A stretch of 64,000 nt of DNA from Amycolatopsis sp. NBC_00345 (lineage in GTDB: Bacteria > Actinomycetota > Actinomycetes > Mycobacteriales > Pseudonocardiaceae). The notes under the pieces were generated by a model. The model searched no databases and was not told the DNA's origin. It saw only the letters and a list, made by a program, of their open reading frames with translations. The stretch is from contig NZ_CP107995.1 of the NCBI RefSeq assembly GCF_036116635.1, positions 6,386,001 to 6,450,000 of the forward strand, given 5' to 3'. The position numbers and the translations under genes were made by a program. Positions 51,057-60,124 of the stretch are shown in pieces. Within the stretch, counting starts at the first letter, position 1. The number at the start of each line of letters is the position of its first letter.

Positions 51057-53324
51057 ATGGGCGGTAGTGCCTTCGGTGAGGTCCTGCGCGGCTGTCGGCT
51101 TTCGGCCGGCTGGACTCAGGACGAGCTGGCGGACCGATCAGGGGTGTCGGTCCACTCGATCAGTGTGCTGGAGGCAGGGCGAAGACAGCCGCGGCTGTCT
51201 TCGGTGCGTCGGCTCGCCGACGCCCTCGCGCTCGATCCGCGCCGCCGCGAGCAGTTGCTCGCGGCGGCGCGCAACGACACCGTCCCGGTCCCGGTGCCGG
51301 CTCGACCGAGTGCCCGGGTGCCCCGGCAGCTGCCGGGCGCGGTGCCGGGCTTCACCGGCCGGGCAGCCCAGCTCAAAGAACTCACCGGCTTGCTGGACTG
51401 GCATGACAGCGTTGTGGTCGCGGCGATCAACGGCACCGCGGGCGTTGGCAAGACGGCTCTTGCCGTGCACTGGTCACACCAGATCGCGGACCGGTTTCCC
51501 GACGGTCAGCTCTACGTCAACCTCCGGGGTTTCGACCCCAGCGGTGAGCCGGTCCAGCCCGCCGAGGCGATCGGGGGTTTCCTCGACGCCCTCGGGGTAC
51601 CCGCCGAACGGATACCTGCCGGTCTCGCCGACCGGTCGGCGCTCTACCGATCCCAGCTGGCCGGTCGCCGGATACTCGTGGTGCTGGACAATGCCCGCGA
51701 CGCCGGTCAGGTCCGGCCGCTGCTTCCGGGCTCAGCCCAGTGCCTGACCGTCATCACCAGTCGTGACCAGCTCGGTGGCCTGATCGTCAGCGAGCGTGCG
51801 CGCGCCGTATCCCTGGATCTGATGACCATCGCCGAAGCCCATGACCTGCTGGCGGACAGGCTGGGCCCGGAATGCCTGGCCGCCGAACCACAGGCGGTCA
51901 GCGACCTGATCGAGTTGTCCGCACATCTGCCGCTGGCGCTGAGCATCGTCGCCGCACGAGCGACCCTCACCGCGACCAGGTCGCTGACCGAACTGGTCAG
52001 CCAGTTGCGCGATGTCCGCGATCGCCTGCATGTCATGGATATCGGCGACACCTACGTCGACCTCAGTGCCGTGTTCTCCTGGTCATACCGGACGCTGAGC
52101 GCCGCGGCGGCGCGAATGTTCCGGCTGCTGAGCCTGCATCCCGGCCCGGACATCTCGATACCAGCCGCCGCCAGTCTCGTCGGAACCGAACGCGATCAGG
52201 CTCAGCTGGCCCTCTCCGAGCTGGCCAGAGCACAGTTGCTCACCGAACCCAGCACCGGCCGATTCGCCTACCACGATCTGCTGCGCGCGTATTCGGCAGG
52301 AACGGCACAACAGGACGAGAACGAGCAGACGCGCCACGCCGCCTTGCACCGCATGCTCGATCACTACCTCCACACCGCGCACGCCGCGGCGCTGCTGCTC
52401 AACCCGCCCAACGACCGGCTGTCCCTGGTCGCACCTCAGCCCGGCGCCGTGGTCGACGAACCCGCCGATGACGAGCGGGCATGGCAGTGGTTCGCCGTCG
52501 AGCGACCGGTGTTTCCCGCCGTCATCGACCGCGCCGCCGACGCCGGTTTCGACGCGCACGCCTGGCAGTTCGCCTGGAGCGTGGCCGATTTCTGTATCCG
52601 CGCCGGACATTGGACCCAGCTGGTCGCCGCTCAGCTCGTCGCGATCGCCGCGGCCGAACATGCGGGTGACCCGTATGGGCAGGCACGGTCTCTGCGTGAA
52701 CTCGGCCGGGCATACGTCCGGCTCGGTCGTTATCCGGACGCGCGGGCCAGCGTGGTCCGCGCGCTCGACCTGGACGAGTCGCTCGGCGACCTGATCGGCC
52801 AGGCACGCAGTCACAGCACCCTCGGCGTCGTGGCGTACCTGCAGGGCGAATACCAGGAGGCAATGGAGCGCGACGGAATCGCCTACGAGCTGTTCCGAGC
52901 GGTCGGACACCGGGCTGGCCAAGCCGACGCACTGAACGGGATCGGCTGGATGCAGACCAAACTCGGCCAGCACACCGAAGCACTGCGCTACTGCACAAGG
53001 GCACTCGAACTACAGCAAACGGCCGGCAACAGGCACGGCGAGGCGGACACCTGGGACAGCCTCGGCTGCATCCATCACAACCTCGGCGAGCACCAGCGCG
53101 CCGTCGCCTGCTACCACAGCGCACTGGACCTGTACCAGAAAGTGGGCGCTCGCCATCCGCAGGCCAACACTCTCATCCGTCTCGGCGACACACACCAGGC
53201 CGCGGGCGACATCCACGCCGCGCACCGCTCCTGGCAGCGAGCACTGCCCATCCTCGACGACCTCCACCACCCCGACGCCAACATCCTGCGCACACGACTG
53301 GCCGAGCACTCGCCGGCCCGGTAA
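51057..53324 (+). CDS. XRE-NB-ARC-TPR regulator (STAND family)
   Basis: 755 residues. The N-terminal XRE helix-turn-helix (about 5-65) is linked to an NB-ARC ATPase: Walker A GTAGVGKTAL (about 126-135), Walker B GRRILVVLDNARD, and VITSRDQL and the GLPLA-like HLPLALSIVAARA further on. A winged-helix/linker region follows, then at least five TPR units from about 560 to the C-terminus (e.g. ARSLRELGRAYVRLGRYPDARASVVRALDL). AfsR-like without the BTAD domain. Such STAND proteins are ATP-dependent switches, mostly controlling specialised metabolism or development; the target is unknown. Confidence 0.92.
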   Translation: MGGSAFGEVLRGCRLSAGWTQDELADRSGVSVHSISVLEAGRRQPRLSSVRRLADALALDPRRREQLLAAARNDTVPVPVPARPSARVPRQLPGAVPGFTGRAAQLKELTGLLDWHDSVVVAAINGTAGVGKTALAVHWSHQIADRFPDGQLYVNLRGFDPSGEPVQPAEAIGGFLDALGVPAERIPAGLADRSALYRSQLAGRRILVVLDNARDAGQVRPLLPGSAQCLTVITSRDQLGGLIVSERARAVSLDLMTIAEAHDLLADRLGPECLAAEPQAVSDLIELSAHLPLALSIVAARATLTATRSLTELVSQLRDVRDRLHVMDIGDTYVDLSAVFSWSYRTLSAAAARMFRLLSLHPGPDISIPAAASLVGTERDQAQLALSELARAQLLTEPSTGRFAYHDLLRAYSAGTAQQDENEQTRHAALHRMLDHYLHTAHAAALLLNPPNDRLSLVAPQPGAVVDEPADDERAWQWFAVERPVFPAVIDRAADAGFDAHAWQFAWSVADFCIRAGHWTQLVAAQLVAIAAAEHAGDPYGQARSLRELGRAYVRLGRYPDARASVVRALDLDESLGDLIGQARSHSTLGVVAYLQGEYQEAMERDGIAYELFRAVGHRAGQADALNGIGWMQTKLGQHTEALRYCTRALELQQTAGNRHGEADTWDSLGCIHHNLGEHQRAVACYHSALDLYQKVGARHPQANTLIRLGDTHQAAGDIHAAHRSWQRALPILDDLHHPDANILRTRLAEHSPAR

Positions 53325-53495
53325 GCCCAGATTGCCCGGCCGAGGGAGCCCGCCAGGTAATTACCGCGTACCGGTGCCGGCACGGTGGAAGCCGAAGAAA
53401 TGGGCATCACGACCGTGCGAGGTCGGTTTTCACCGTCACAACCACAAGACAGGCAGGCCTCGCACACAAGTTGTGACAACTAGGATGGCCAGCCG

Positions 53496-54122
53496 GTGAC
53501 AGACAGCGCGATCAGTCACAGCACGCCCGGACCCGAGGAGATCCCGCTCGCCGGCGGCAACATGAACGCCGGGGTGGTGCGGGTCGGTGACACGGTGCGG
53601 CGGCCCGCCGGGCCGTGGACACCCGCGGTGCACGCCCTGCTGGAACACTTGCACAGCAACGGTTTCCGCGGTTCGCCGCGGCCACTCGGGCTGGACGGTC
53701 AAGGCCGCGAAGTGCTCACCTACGCCGAAGGGCCGTCGTCCACCCGGACCACAACGAGACGATGGAGCCCGACGCCGCACTCACCCGCGTGGCCCGGCTG
53801 ATCCGGGACTTCCACGACGCCGTCGCGGGATTCCGGCCGCCGCCGGACGCGCGATGGCAGGTCGTGATCCCCAGTGACGGGGCCGAGATCATCGCCCACC
53901 ACGACCTCACGCCGTGGAACCTCGTCGCCGGGCCGGAGTGGGTGTTCATCGACTGGGACACCGCCGCTCCCGAGACCCGGATCTGGGACCTGGCCTACGC
54001 CGTGCCCGCCTTCGCGGCGCTGCGACCGGGGACCCCGCGAGCCGAGGCGAAACGCCGATTACGCCTGTTCGCCGACGCGTACGGCCTCGACTGGTTAGCT
54101 GTCTTGTGGCGCTGCCTGGTTT
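53496..54122 (+). pseudogene. Phosphotransferase (APH/choline kinase family) with a frameshift and lost C-terminus
   Basis: GTG 53496 starts a frame with PLAGGNMNAGVVRVGDTVRRPAGPWTPAVHALLEHL and GLDGQGREVLTYAEG. At about 53731 one base is missing, and the next frame continues the same protein (VVHPDHNETMEPDAALTRVARLIRDFHDAVAGF). The catalytic HHDLTPWNLVAG and metal-binding FIDWDTAAPETRIWDLAYA follow. The frame then runs into the nested palindrome at 54123, so the usual final 40 or so residues are gone. Probably inactive. Confidence 0.75.
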
Positions 54123-54207
54123 GCGCCCCAATGTGGCGTTCGGTGCGTCCAACGCACCGAACGCCACATTGGGTGCGTCCAACGCAACCAACGCCACATT
54201 GGGGCGC
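54123..54207. terminator. Nested palindrome with two mutually exclusive hairpins
   Basis: Three copies of an AATGTGGCGTT-type arm are present. 54127-54148 pairs perfectly with 54152-54173 (22 bp, 3-base loop). Alternatively, 54123-54140 (GCGCCCCAATGTGGCGTT) pairs perfectly with 54190-54207 (18 bp). The element lies between the phosphotransferase remnant and the stop of the convergent acyl-CoA dehydrogenase, 27 bases away, and probably terminates the latter. Confidence 0.65.
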
Positions 54208-54233
54208 TAGCCGCCGCGATCAAACCGCCGCCA

Positions 54234-55388
54234 TCAAGCCACCCCGAGGTGCCGCGCGATCAGCATCCGCTGCACCTCGCTCGTCCCCTCGCCGATCTCC
54301 AGGATCTTGGCGTCACGGTAGAACCGGCCGACCGGGAACTCGTTCATGAAGCCGTAGCCGCCGAAGATCTGGGTGGCGTCGCGGGCGTTGTCCATGGCTG
54401 CGTTCGAGGCGACGAGCTTCGCGATCGAGGCCTCCTTCTTGAACGGCTCGCCGCGCAGCATCTTCGACGCCGCCTGGTAGTACGCCAGGCGCGCCGTGTG
54501 CGTCCGGACCTCCATGTCCGCGATCTTGAACTGGATCGCCTGGTACTCCCCGATGCGGTGGCCGAACGCCACGCGGTCCTTCGCGTACTTCAGGCACTCG
54601 TCGACGCAGCCCTGCGCCAGCCCCACGCTCACCGCGGCGATCGCGACGCGGCCTTCGTCCAAAATGGACAAGAACTGCGCGTACCCACGGCCTCGCGAGC
54701 CGACCAGGTTCGAGTCCGGGACCCGGACATCCGAAAAGGACAGTTCGTGGGTGTCCGAGCAGTTCCAGCCGACCTTCGAGTACTTCCGCGCCACGGCGAA
54801 GCCCGGTGTGCCGGCCGGGACGATGATCGCGGAGATCTCCTTGCGGCCGTTCTCCATCACGTCGGTGACGGCCGTGACGGTGACCAGCCGGGTGATGTCG
54901 GTGCCGGAGTTGGTGATGAACGCCTTGCTGCCGTTGATCACCCAGTCCCCGTCGTCGAGCTTGGCGCGCGTGCGCGTGGCGCCGGCGTCCGAGCCGCCGC
55001 CCGGCTCGGTCAGGCCGAAGCCGCCCAGCGCCTCGCCCGAGCACAGCGTGGGCAGCCAGGTCTCCTTCTGCTCCTGCGTGCCAAAACGGTAGATCGGCAT
55101 CGCCCCGAGCGAGACGCCCGCCTCGAGCGTGATGGCCACCGACGAGTCGACCCGGGCCAGCTCCTCCAGTGCCAGGCAGAGCGCGAAGTAGTCACCGCCC
55201 ATGCCGCCGAACTCCTCGGCGAAGGGCAGGCCGAACAGGCCCATGCCGCCCATCTTGGCCACGATCTCGTACGGGAACTCCTCCTTCTCGTACATCGGGC
55301 CGATCACCGGCGCGACCTCCGCGTGCGCGAAGTCCTCGACCGTCTTGCGGAGTGATTCGTACTCTTCGTCCAGGCGGAAGTCGATCAC
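54234..55388 (-). CDS. Acyl-CoA dehydrogenase of the accD1-accA1 operon (isovaleryl-CoA/FadE19-like)
   Basis: 384 residues. ACAD fold with GGFGLTEPGGGSDAGATRT, WVINGSKAFITNSGTD, KVGWNCSDTHELSFSDVRVP and the C-terminal GGYGFMNEFPVGRFYRDAKILEIGEGTSEVQRMLIA, with the catalytic Glu in YRDAKILEIGEG. Its ATG overlaps the carboxylase alpha stop (ATGA). The order accD1-accA1-fadE is that of M. tuberculosis Rv2502c-Rv2500c, which supports an isovaleryl-/branched acyl-CoA dehydrogenase in leucine catabolism. Confidence 0.93.
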   Translation of the reverse strand: MIDFRLDEEYESLRKTVEDFAHAEVAPVIGPMYEKEEFPYEIVAKMGGMGLFGLPFAEEFGGMGGDYFALCLALEELARVDSSVAITLEAGVSLGAMPIYRFGTQEQKETWLPTLCSGEALGGFGLTEPGGGSDAGATRTRAKLDDGDWVINGSKAFITNSGTDITRLVTVTAVTDVMENGRKEISAIIVPAGTPGFAVARKYSKVGWNCSDTHELSFSDVRVPDSNLVGSRGRGYAQFLSILDEGRVAIAAVSVGLAQGCVDECLKYAKDRVAFGHRIGEYQAIQFKIADMEVRTHTARLAYYQAASKMLRGEPFKKEASIAKLVASNAAMDNARDATQIFGGYGFMNEFPVGRFYRDAKILEIGEGTSEVQRMLIARHLGVA

Positions 55389-57376
55389 TGCTTCTCCTCG
55401 GTCGGGCTCATCACGGCCAGCGTCTCGTCCAGCGCGACCTGCTGGCCCGCGCGGACGGGAAGTTCGCTCACCACACCGTCGATCGGCGCGGTCACGGTGT
55501 GCTCCATCTTCATCGCCTCGACGACCAGCAACGGCGTGCCCGCGCTGACCACGTCGCCGGCGGCGACCTTGACCACGAGCACGGTGCCCGGCATGGGACT
55601 GGTGACCGGCCCGGCGCCCGCGGTTTCCCCGCGCGCCGAGAGCTGCACTTCCTGGTCGGAGAAGGCAAAGCTGCGGCCCGCACTGGCCAGCCAGACCGTC
55701 CGGTCCGGCCCCGAAGCGCGCCGGTACCGCAGGAACCCTTGCGGCTGGCGGATTTCCAGCAGGTCACCGTCGCGGCGGGCTGAAACCCGCACCGGCTCGG
55801 CGTCGTCCACCCACACCGTGGCGTCGGCCGGGACGCCCTCGACGCGGACCACGGCTTGTATCGTCGAGCAGCGCAGCCGGAACGTCACTCCGCCGGCAGC
55901 ACCGAGGCGCCAGCCGCTCGGCACGTCCCACGGGTCCACAGTGGACCCGGTGGGCTGCAGCGAGAGCAGCCGGTCCAGCGCCGCGGCCACGAAGAACTCC
56001 GCCGGGACGTCGGCGGAGACCAGCTCGTCCAGCCGCCGGTCCACCAGCTCCGTGTCGAGCCGGCCCGCGCGGACGTCCTCGTCGGCCAGCAGGCCGCGCA
56101 GGAACGCCACGTTCGTGCCCACGCCCAGCAGCGCGGTGTCGGCCAGCGCGAGGTCCAGCTTGTGCAGCGCGGACGCGCGGTCCGGGCCGTACGCGATGAC
56201 CTTGGCCAGCATCGGGTCGTAGTTCGAGCCGACCACGGCACCCTCGGTCATCCACGAGTCGACGCGCACGCCCTCACCCGAGGGCTCGTGGACGGCCAGC
56301 ACCGTGCCGCCGGTCGGGATGAACCCGCGCGCCGGGTCCTCGGCGTACACCCGGGCTTCGATGGCGTGCCCGTCGAGGCGGACATCCTCCTGGCGCAGCG
56401 TGAGCGGCTCGCCCGCGGCGATCCGCACCTGCCACGAGACGAGGTCGAGGCCGGTCACCATCTCCGTGACCGGGTGCTCGACCTGCAGCCGGGTGTTCAT
56501 CTCCATGAAGAAGAACTCGTCCGGGTCGTGCGCCGACAGGATGAACTCGACGGTGCCCGCGCCGACGTAGCCCACGGACCGCGCGGCCTCGGCGGCGGCC
56601 GAGCCCATCCTCGCGCGCATCGCGTCGTCGAGCAGCACCGAAGGCGCCTCTTCGATGATCTTCTGGTGCCGCCGCTGCAGGCTGCACTCACGCTCGCCGA
56701 GGTGCAGCACGGTCCCGTGCGCGTCGGCGAGCACCTGGATCTCGATGTGCCGCGGGGTGGTGACGAAGCGCTCCATCAACAGCGTGTCGTCGCCGAACGA
56801 GCCCTTGGCCTCGCGTCGCGCGGACTCGATCGCGGCGTCCAGTTCGGACTCCCCGTGCACCAGCCGCATGCCCTTGCCGCCACCACCGGCGGACGGCTTG
56901 AGCAGCAGTGGGTACCCGACCTTCGCGGCCGCCTCGGCGAAACCGCCCTCGGGGATGTCCACATCGGACGATCCGGGCACGACCGGGACCCCGGCCGCGG
57001 ACACCGTGGCCTTGGCGCGGATCTTGTCACCCATCGCGTCGATCGCGCTCGGCGGCGGCCCGATGAAGACCAGGCCGGCCTCCTCGCAGGCACGCGCGAA
57101 CCCCGCGTTTTCGGCTAGGAAGCCGTACCCCGGGTGCACGGCCTGCGCACCCGTGTCCAGCGCCGCCTGCACGATCGCCGGAATCGACAAATAGCTTTTC
57201 GCCGCTTCAGCCGGGCCGATACGGACCGCGGTGTCCGCCTCGCGCACGTGCTTCGCGTCAGCGTCCGCGTCGCTGTACACCGCGACCGAGCGGATGCCGA
57301 GCGCGCGCAGCGACCGGATGACGCGGACCGCGATCTCCCCGCGGTTGGCTACCAAAACACTGGTGAACACGCTCAT
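55385..57376 (-). CDS. accA1: Acyl-CoA carboxylase alpha subunit (biotin carboxylase + BCCP), methylcrotonyl-CoA carboxylase type
   Basis: 663 residues from ATG 57374-57376 (MSVFTSVLVANRGEIAVRVIRSL). The biotin carboxylase ATP-grasp is visible as KPSAGGGGKGM, HIEIQVLAD, ERECSLQRRHQKIIEEAPS and EMNTRLQVEHPVTE. The C-terminal biotin carrier has the lysine in EAMKMEHTV, followed by IDGVVSELPVRAGQQV. It carboxylates biotin with ATP and bicarbonate. The start shares one base with the AccD1 stop (TGATG). Confidence 0.95.
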   Translation of the reverse strand: MSVFTSVLVANRGEIAVRVIRSLRALGIRSVAVYSDADADAKHVREADTAVRIGPAEAAKSYLSIPAIVQAALDTGAQAVHPGYGFLAENAGFARACEEAGLVFIGPPPSAIDAMGDKIRAKATVSAAGVPVVPGSSDVDIPEGGFAEAAAKVGYPLLLKPSAGGGGKGMRLVHGESELDAAIESARREAKGSFGDDTLLMERFVTTPRHIEIQVLADAHGTVLHLGERECSLQRRHQKIIEEAPSVLLDDAMRARMGSAAAEAARSVGYVGAGTVEFILSAHDPDEFFFMEMNTRLQVEHPVTEMVTGLDLVSWQVRIAAGEPLTLRQEDVRLDGHAIEARVYAEDPARGFIPTGGTVLAVHEPSGEGVRVDSWMTEGAVVGSNYDPMLAKVIAYGPDRASALHKLDLALADTALLGVGTNVAFLRGLLADEDVRAGRLDTELVDRRLDELVSADVPAEFFVAAALDRLLSLQPTGSTVDPWDVPSGWRLGAAGGVTFRLRCSTIQAVVRVEGVPADATVWVDDAEPVRVSARRDGDLLEIRQPQGFLRYRRASGPDRTVWLASAGRSFAFSDQEVQLSARGETAGAGPVTSPMPGTVLVVKVAAGDVVSAGTPLLVVEAMKMEHTVTAPIDGVVSELPVRAGQQVALDETLAVMSPTEEKQ

Positions 57377-58989
57377 CACATCCGGAAGACGCCGTAGTTG
57401 ACCTCGGGCAGGGGCGCGTTGGCCGCGGCCGACAGCGCGAGCCCGAGCACCGTGCGGGTGTCCGCCGGGTCGATCACCCCGTCGTCCCACAGCCTCGCGG
57501 TCGAGTAGTACGGGCTGCCTTGCGCCTCGTACTGCTCGCGGATCGGGTCCTTGAACGCCTCTTCATCTTCAGCCGACCACTCGCCGCCGCGGTTCTCGAT
57601 CGCGTCGCGGCGGACCGTGGAGAGCACCGACGCCGCCTGCTCCCCGCCCATCACGGAGATCCGCGCGTTGGGCCACATCCACAGGAACCGCGGCGAGTAC
57701 GCCCGGCCGCACATCGAGTAGTTCCCGGCGCCGAACGAGCCGCCGATGACGACGGTGAACTTCGGCACCCGCGCGCAGGCGACGGCGGTGACCATCTTGG
57801 CGCCGTGCTTGGCGATGCCGCCCGCCTCGTACGCCTTGCCGACCATGAAGCCGGTGATGTTCTGCAGGAACAGCAACGGGATCGAACGGCGGTCGCACAG
57901 CTCGATGAAGTGCGCGCCCTTCATCGCCGACTCGGAGAACAGCACGCCGTTGTTCGCGACGATGCCGACCGGGTGGCCGTGGATGTGCGCGAAGCCGGTG
58001 ACGAGCGTCGAGCCGTACTCCTTCTTGAACTCCGCGAACCGGCTGCCGTCGGTGATGCGGGCGATCACCTCGCGGACGTCGTACGGCGTGCGCGGGTCGG
58101 TCGGCACCACGCCGTACAGCTCGCGCGGGTCGACGGCCGGCTCCTCCGTGGGCAGCACATCCCACGGCCGCGGCGTGCGCGGGCCGAGGGTGGAGACGAT
58201 GGAGCGGACGATGCGCAGCGCGTGCGCGTCGTCGTCCGCCAGGTGGTCGGTGACGCCGGACTGGCGCGAGTGCACGTCGCCGCCGCCCAGCTCCTCGGCC
58301 GTGACGACCTCGCCGGTCGCGGCCTTCACCAGCGGCGGGCCGCCGAGGAAAATCGTGCCCTGATTGCGCACGATGACCGCCTCGTCGCTCATGGCGGGCA
58401 CGTACGCGCCGCCCGCGGTGCACGAGCCGAGCACGGCGGCGATCTGCGGGATGCCCCGCGCGGACATGGTGGCCTGGTTGTAGAAGATGCGGCCGAAGTG
58501 GTCCCGGTCGGGGAACACGTCGTCCTGGCGCGGCAGGAACGCGCCGCCCGAGTCGACCAGGTAGATGCAGGGCAGGTTGTTGTGCAGCGCCACTTCCTGG
58601 GCGCGCAGGTGCTTCTTCACCGTCAGCGGGTAGTAGGTGCCGCCCTTGACGGTGGCGTCGTTGGCCACGATCACGCACTCGCGGCCGGACACCCGCCCGA
58701 TGCCGGTGATCACGCCGGCGGACGGGGCCTCGTCGTCGTACAGCCCGTTCGCCGCCAGCGGCGACAGCTCCAGGAACGGCGACCCCGGGTCGAGCAGTGT
58801 GTCGACGCGGTCGCGCGGCAGGAGCTTCCCCCGCTCGACGTGCCGCGCGCGCGACTTCTCCGGCCCGCCGACGCGAGCGGCGGCCAGCCGCTTGCGCAAG
58901 TCCTCCACGAGCTCGCCGTGCGAGGTGACGCTGCGGGCGAACGGTTCACCGCGTGGGTCCGCGGAGCTGCTCAGTACCGGCGTGTCCAT
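57376..58989 (-). CDS. accD1: Acyl-CoA carboxylase beta subunit (carboxyltransferase), methylcrotonyl-CoA carboxylase type
   Basis: 537 residues, the length of MCC-beta rather than PCC-beta proteins. Carboxyltransferase domains with GITGIGRVSG-like VITGIGRVSGRECVIVAND, SCTAGGAYVPAMSDE, FLGGPPLVKAATGE and the C-terminal LQNITGFMVGKAYEAGGIAKHGAKMV, GGSFGAGNYSMCGRAY. It transfers CO2 from biotin to the acyl-CoA, probably 3-methylcrotonyl-CoA. First gene of a three-gene coupled operon; two TetR-type palindromes lie 17-60 bases upstream of its start. Confidence 0.94.
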   Translation of the reverse strand: MDTPVLSSSADPRGEPFARSVTSHGELVEDLRKRLAAARVGGPEKSRARHVERGKLLPRDRVDTLLDPGSPFLELSPLAANGLYDDEAPSAGVITGIGRVSGRECVIVANDATVKGGTYYPLTVKKHLRAQEVALHNNLPCIYLVDSGGAFLPRQDDVFPDRDHFGRIFYNQATMSARGIPQIAAVLGSCTAGGAYVPAMSDEAVIVRNQGTIFLGGPPLVKAATGEVVTAEELGGGDVHSRQSGVTDHLADDDAHALRIVRSIVSTLGPRTPRPWDVLPTEEPAVDPRELYGVVPTDPRTPYDVREVIARITDGSRFAEFKKEYGSTLVTGFAHIHGHPVGIVANNGVLFSESAMKGAHFIELCDRRSIPLLFLQNITGFMVGKAYEAGGIAKHGAKMVTAVACARVPKFTVVIGGSFGAGNYSMCGRAYSPRFLWMWPNARISVMGGEQAASVLSTVRRDAIENRGGEWSAEDEEAFKDPIREQYEAQGSPYYSTARLWDDGVIDPADTRTVLGLALSAAANAPLPEVNYGVFRM

Positions 58990-59005
58990 GACTCCCCGTC
59001 GCGAG

Positions 59006-59049
59006 GTTAGCGGTCGTTAACTTCACCTCGGATGTTAGCGACCGCTAAC
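59006..59049. promoter_or_regulatory. Two TetR-type operators upstream of accD1
   Basis: GTTAGCGGTCGTTAAC (59006-59021) and GTTAGCGACCGCTAAC (59034-59049), 28 bases apart; the second is an exact palindrome, the first has one mismatched pair. The same word, GTTAGCGCTCGCTAAC, stands before the TetR gene at 60125. This is the GTTAR-N6-YTAAC type that, from memory, acyl-CoA-responsive TetR proteins of streptomycetes use at acc operons. Confidence 0.7.
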
Positions 59050-59083
59050 CAGGGTGTCCAGCGGGGACCCCTGTGACCTGACG

Positions 59084-59134
59084 CCGTTAAGGCCTCCTTA
59101 CCCGCGTAGGGCGCGGGTAAGGAGGCCTTAACGG
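59084..59134. terminator. Perfect 23-bp-arm hairpin, second copy of the 19389 element
   Basis: Arms 59084-59106 and 59112-59134 are exact reverse complements with a 5-base loop. The arms equal those of 19389-19441 except for its outermost pair; only the loop differs. It lies 27 bases after the stop of the SGNH esterase gene (minus strand) and upstream of accD1. Confidence 0.7.
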
Positions 59135-59161
59135 ACTTCGGAACCTGGAGATGCGGGCTGA

Positions 59162-59971
59162 TCAGCCGATCGCGGACGTCAGCGGGGTGTAGTAGCCACC
59201 CCGCTGGCCGGCCGACGTCGGGTGGTACGACTCGTCCACCGGGAAGGTGAGGCTGTGCAGGTAGTCACTGGCCGAGGAGCAGATGTTGTGCCCGTCGAAC
59301 GCCGACCGGACGTCCACGAACTGGGCACCGGCCGCCGAGGCCCGCGCCGAGAGCACGCCGGCCAGGGTGTCCGCGCCGGAGTTGATCGCGGAGCGCTTGG
59401 TGTCGCTCAGGCCGACGCTGCAGGAACCCGGCACGGTGTAGAAGCGCGGGTAGGACAGCACCACGAGCTTGGCGCTGGGCGCCTTCGCCTTGACCGCCGC
59501 GTACACCTTGTCCAGCAGGGGCGGGAGCGTGTTCTGGACGTAGGTCTTCGCGGTGTTCACCCGGTTGACGCAGTCCTGGTCCCCGTTGAGGGTGCAGGTG
59601 GTGATCACGTCGGTGAAGCCGGCGTCGTTGCCGCCCACGGTCAGCGTGACCAAGGAGGCGCTCGACGGCATCGAGCCGATCTGGGTCAGCACGTCACCGG
59701 TCTTCGCGCCGGAACAGGCGAGGAAGGTGAACGTGGTGCCGCTGTGGGCGTTCGCCCACAGCTGGCCGTAGGCGTTGGCGCTGCGCTTGCAGTCGCCGGA
59801 GCTGCCGTAGGACCCGGCGCCCACTCCCGAGGAGTAGGAGTCGCCGAGCGCGACGTAACTGGTGGCGGCGCCGGCGGTGCCGGCCAGGCCGAGGCAAGCG
59901 AGTAGAGCGACCCCCAGGGCCGCGCACATCCGTTGAACGTTTCGAGTGGTGGAACGGGTGGGAACAGCCAT
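59162..59971 (-). CDS. Secreted SGNH/GDSL esterase-lipase
   Basis: 269 residues with a Sec signal peptide (cleavage near AGTAGAATS). The mature protein starts with block I GDSYSSGVGAG (Ser45), block III GGNDAGF and block V DESYHPTSAGQ (His). Six cysteines (CKRSAN, FLACSG, TCTLNGDQDC, SCSVG, NICSS) suggest three disulfides. It resembles the small Streptomyces extracellular lipases/phospholipases of this type. Exported; monocistronic. Confidence 0.93.
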   Translation of the reverse strand: MAVPTRSTTRNVQRMCAALGVALLACLGLAGTAGAATSYVALGDSYSSGVGAGSYGSSGDCKRSANAYGQLWANAHSGTTFTFLACSGAKTGDVLTQIGSMPSSASLVTLTVGGNDAGFTDVITTCTLNGDQDCVNRVNTAKTYVQNTLPPLLDKVYAAVKAKAPSAKLVVLSYPRFYTVPGSCSVGLSDTKRSAINSGADTLAGVLSARASAAGAQFVDVRSAFDGHNICSSASDYLHSLTFPVDESYHPTSAGQRGGYYTPLTSAIG

Positions 59972-60087
59972 GGGTCACTCCTGTCGTGACGACTCAACGG
60001 GGTAAAGCAGTACCAGGTGAGATCCCCACCGGGCACCCCTAGAACTGCCTTGCCGCCACTTGGCCCAGGCCGGAAGTCGGACCGGAC

Positions 60088-60103
60088 GTTAGCGCTCGCT
60101 AAC
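60088..60103. promoter_or_regulatory. TetR-type operator at the regulator's own promoter
   Basis: GTTAGCGCTCGCTAAC, an exact 16-bp palindrome 21 bases before the TetR start codon, matching the two sites at 59006 and 59034. It indicates autoregulation. Confidence 0.7.
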
Positions 60104-60124
60104 CGGCGGTCCTACTATGACCGG

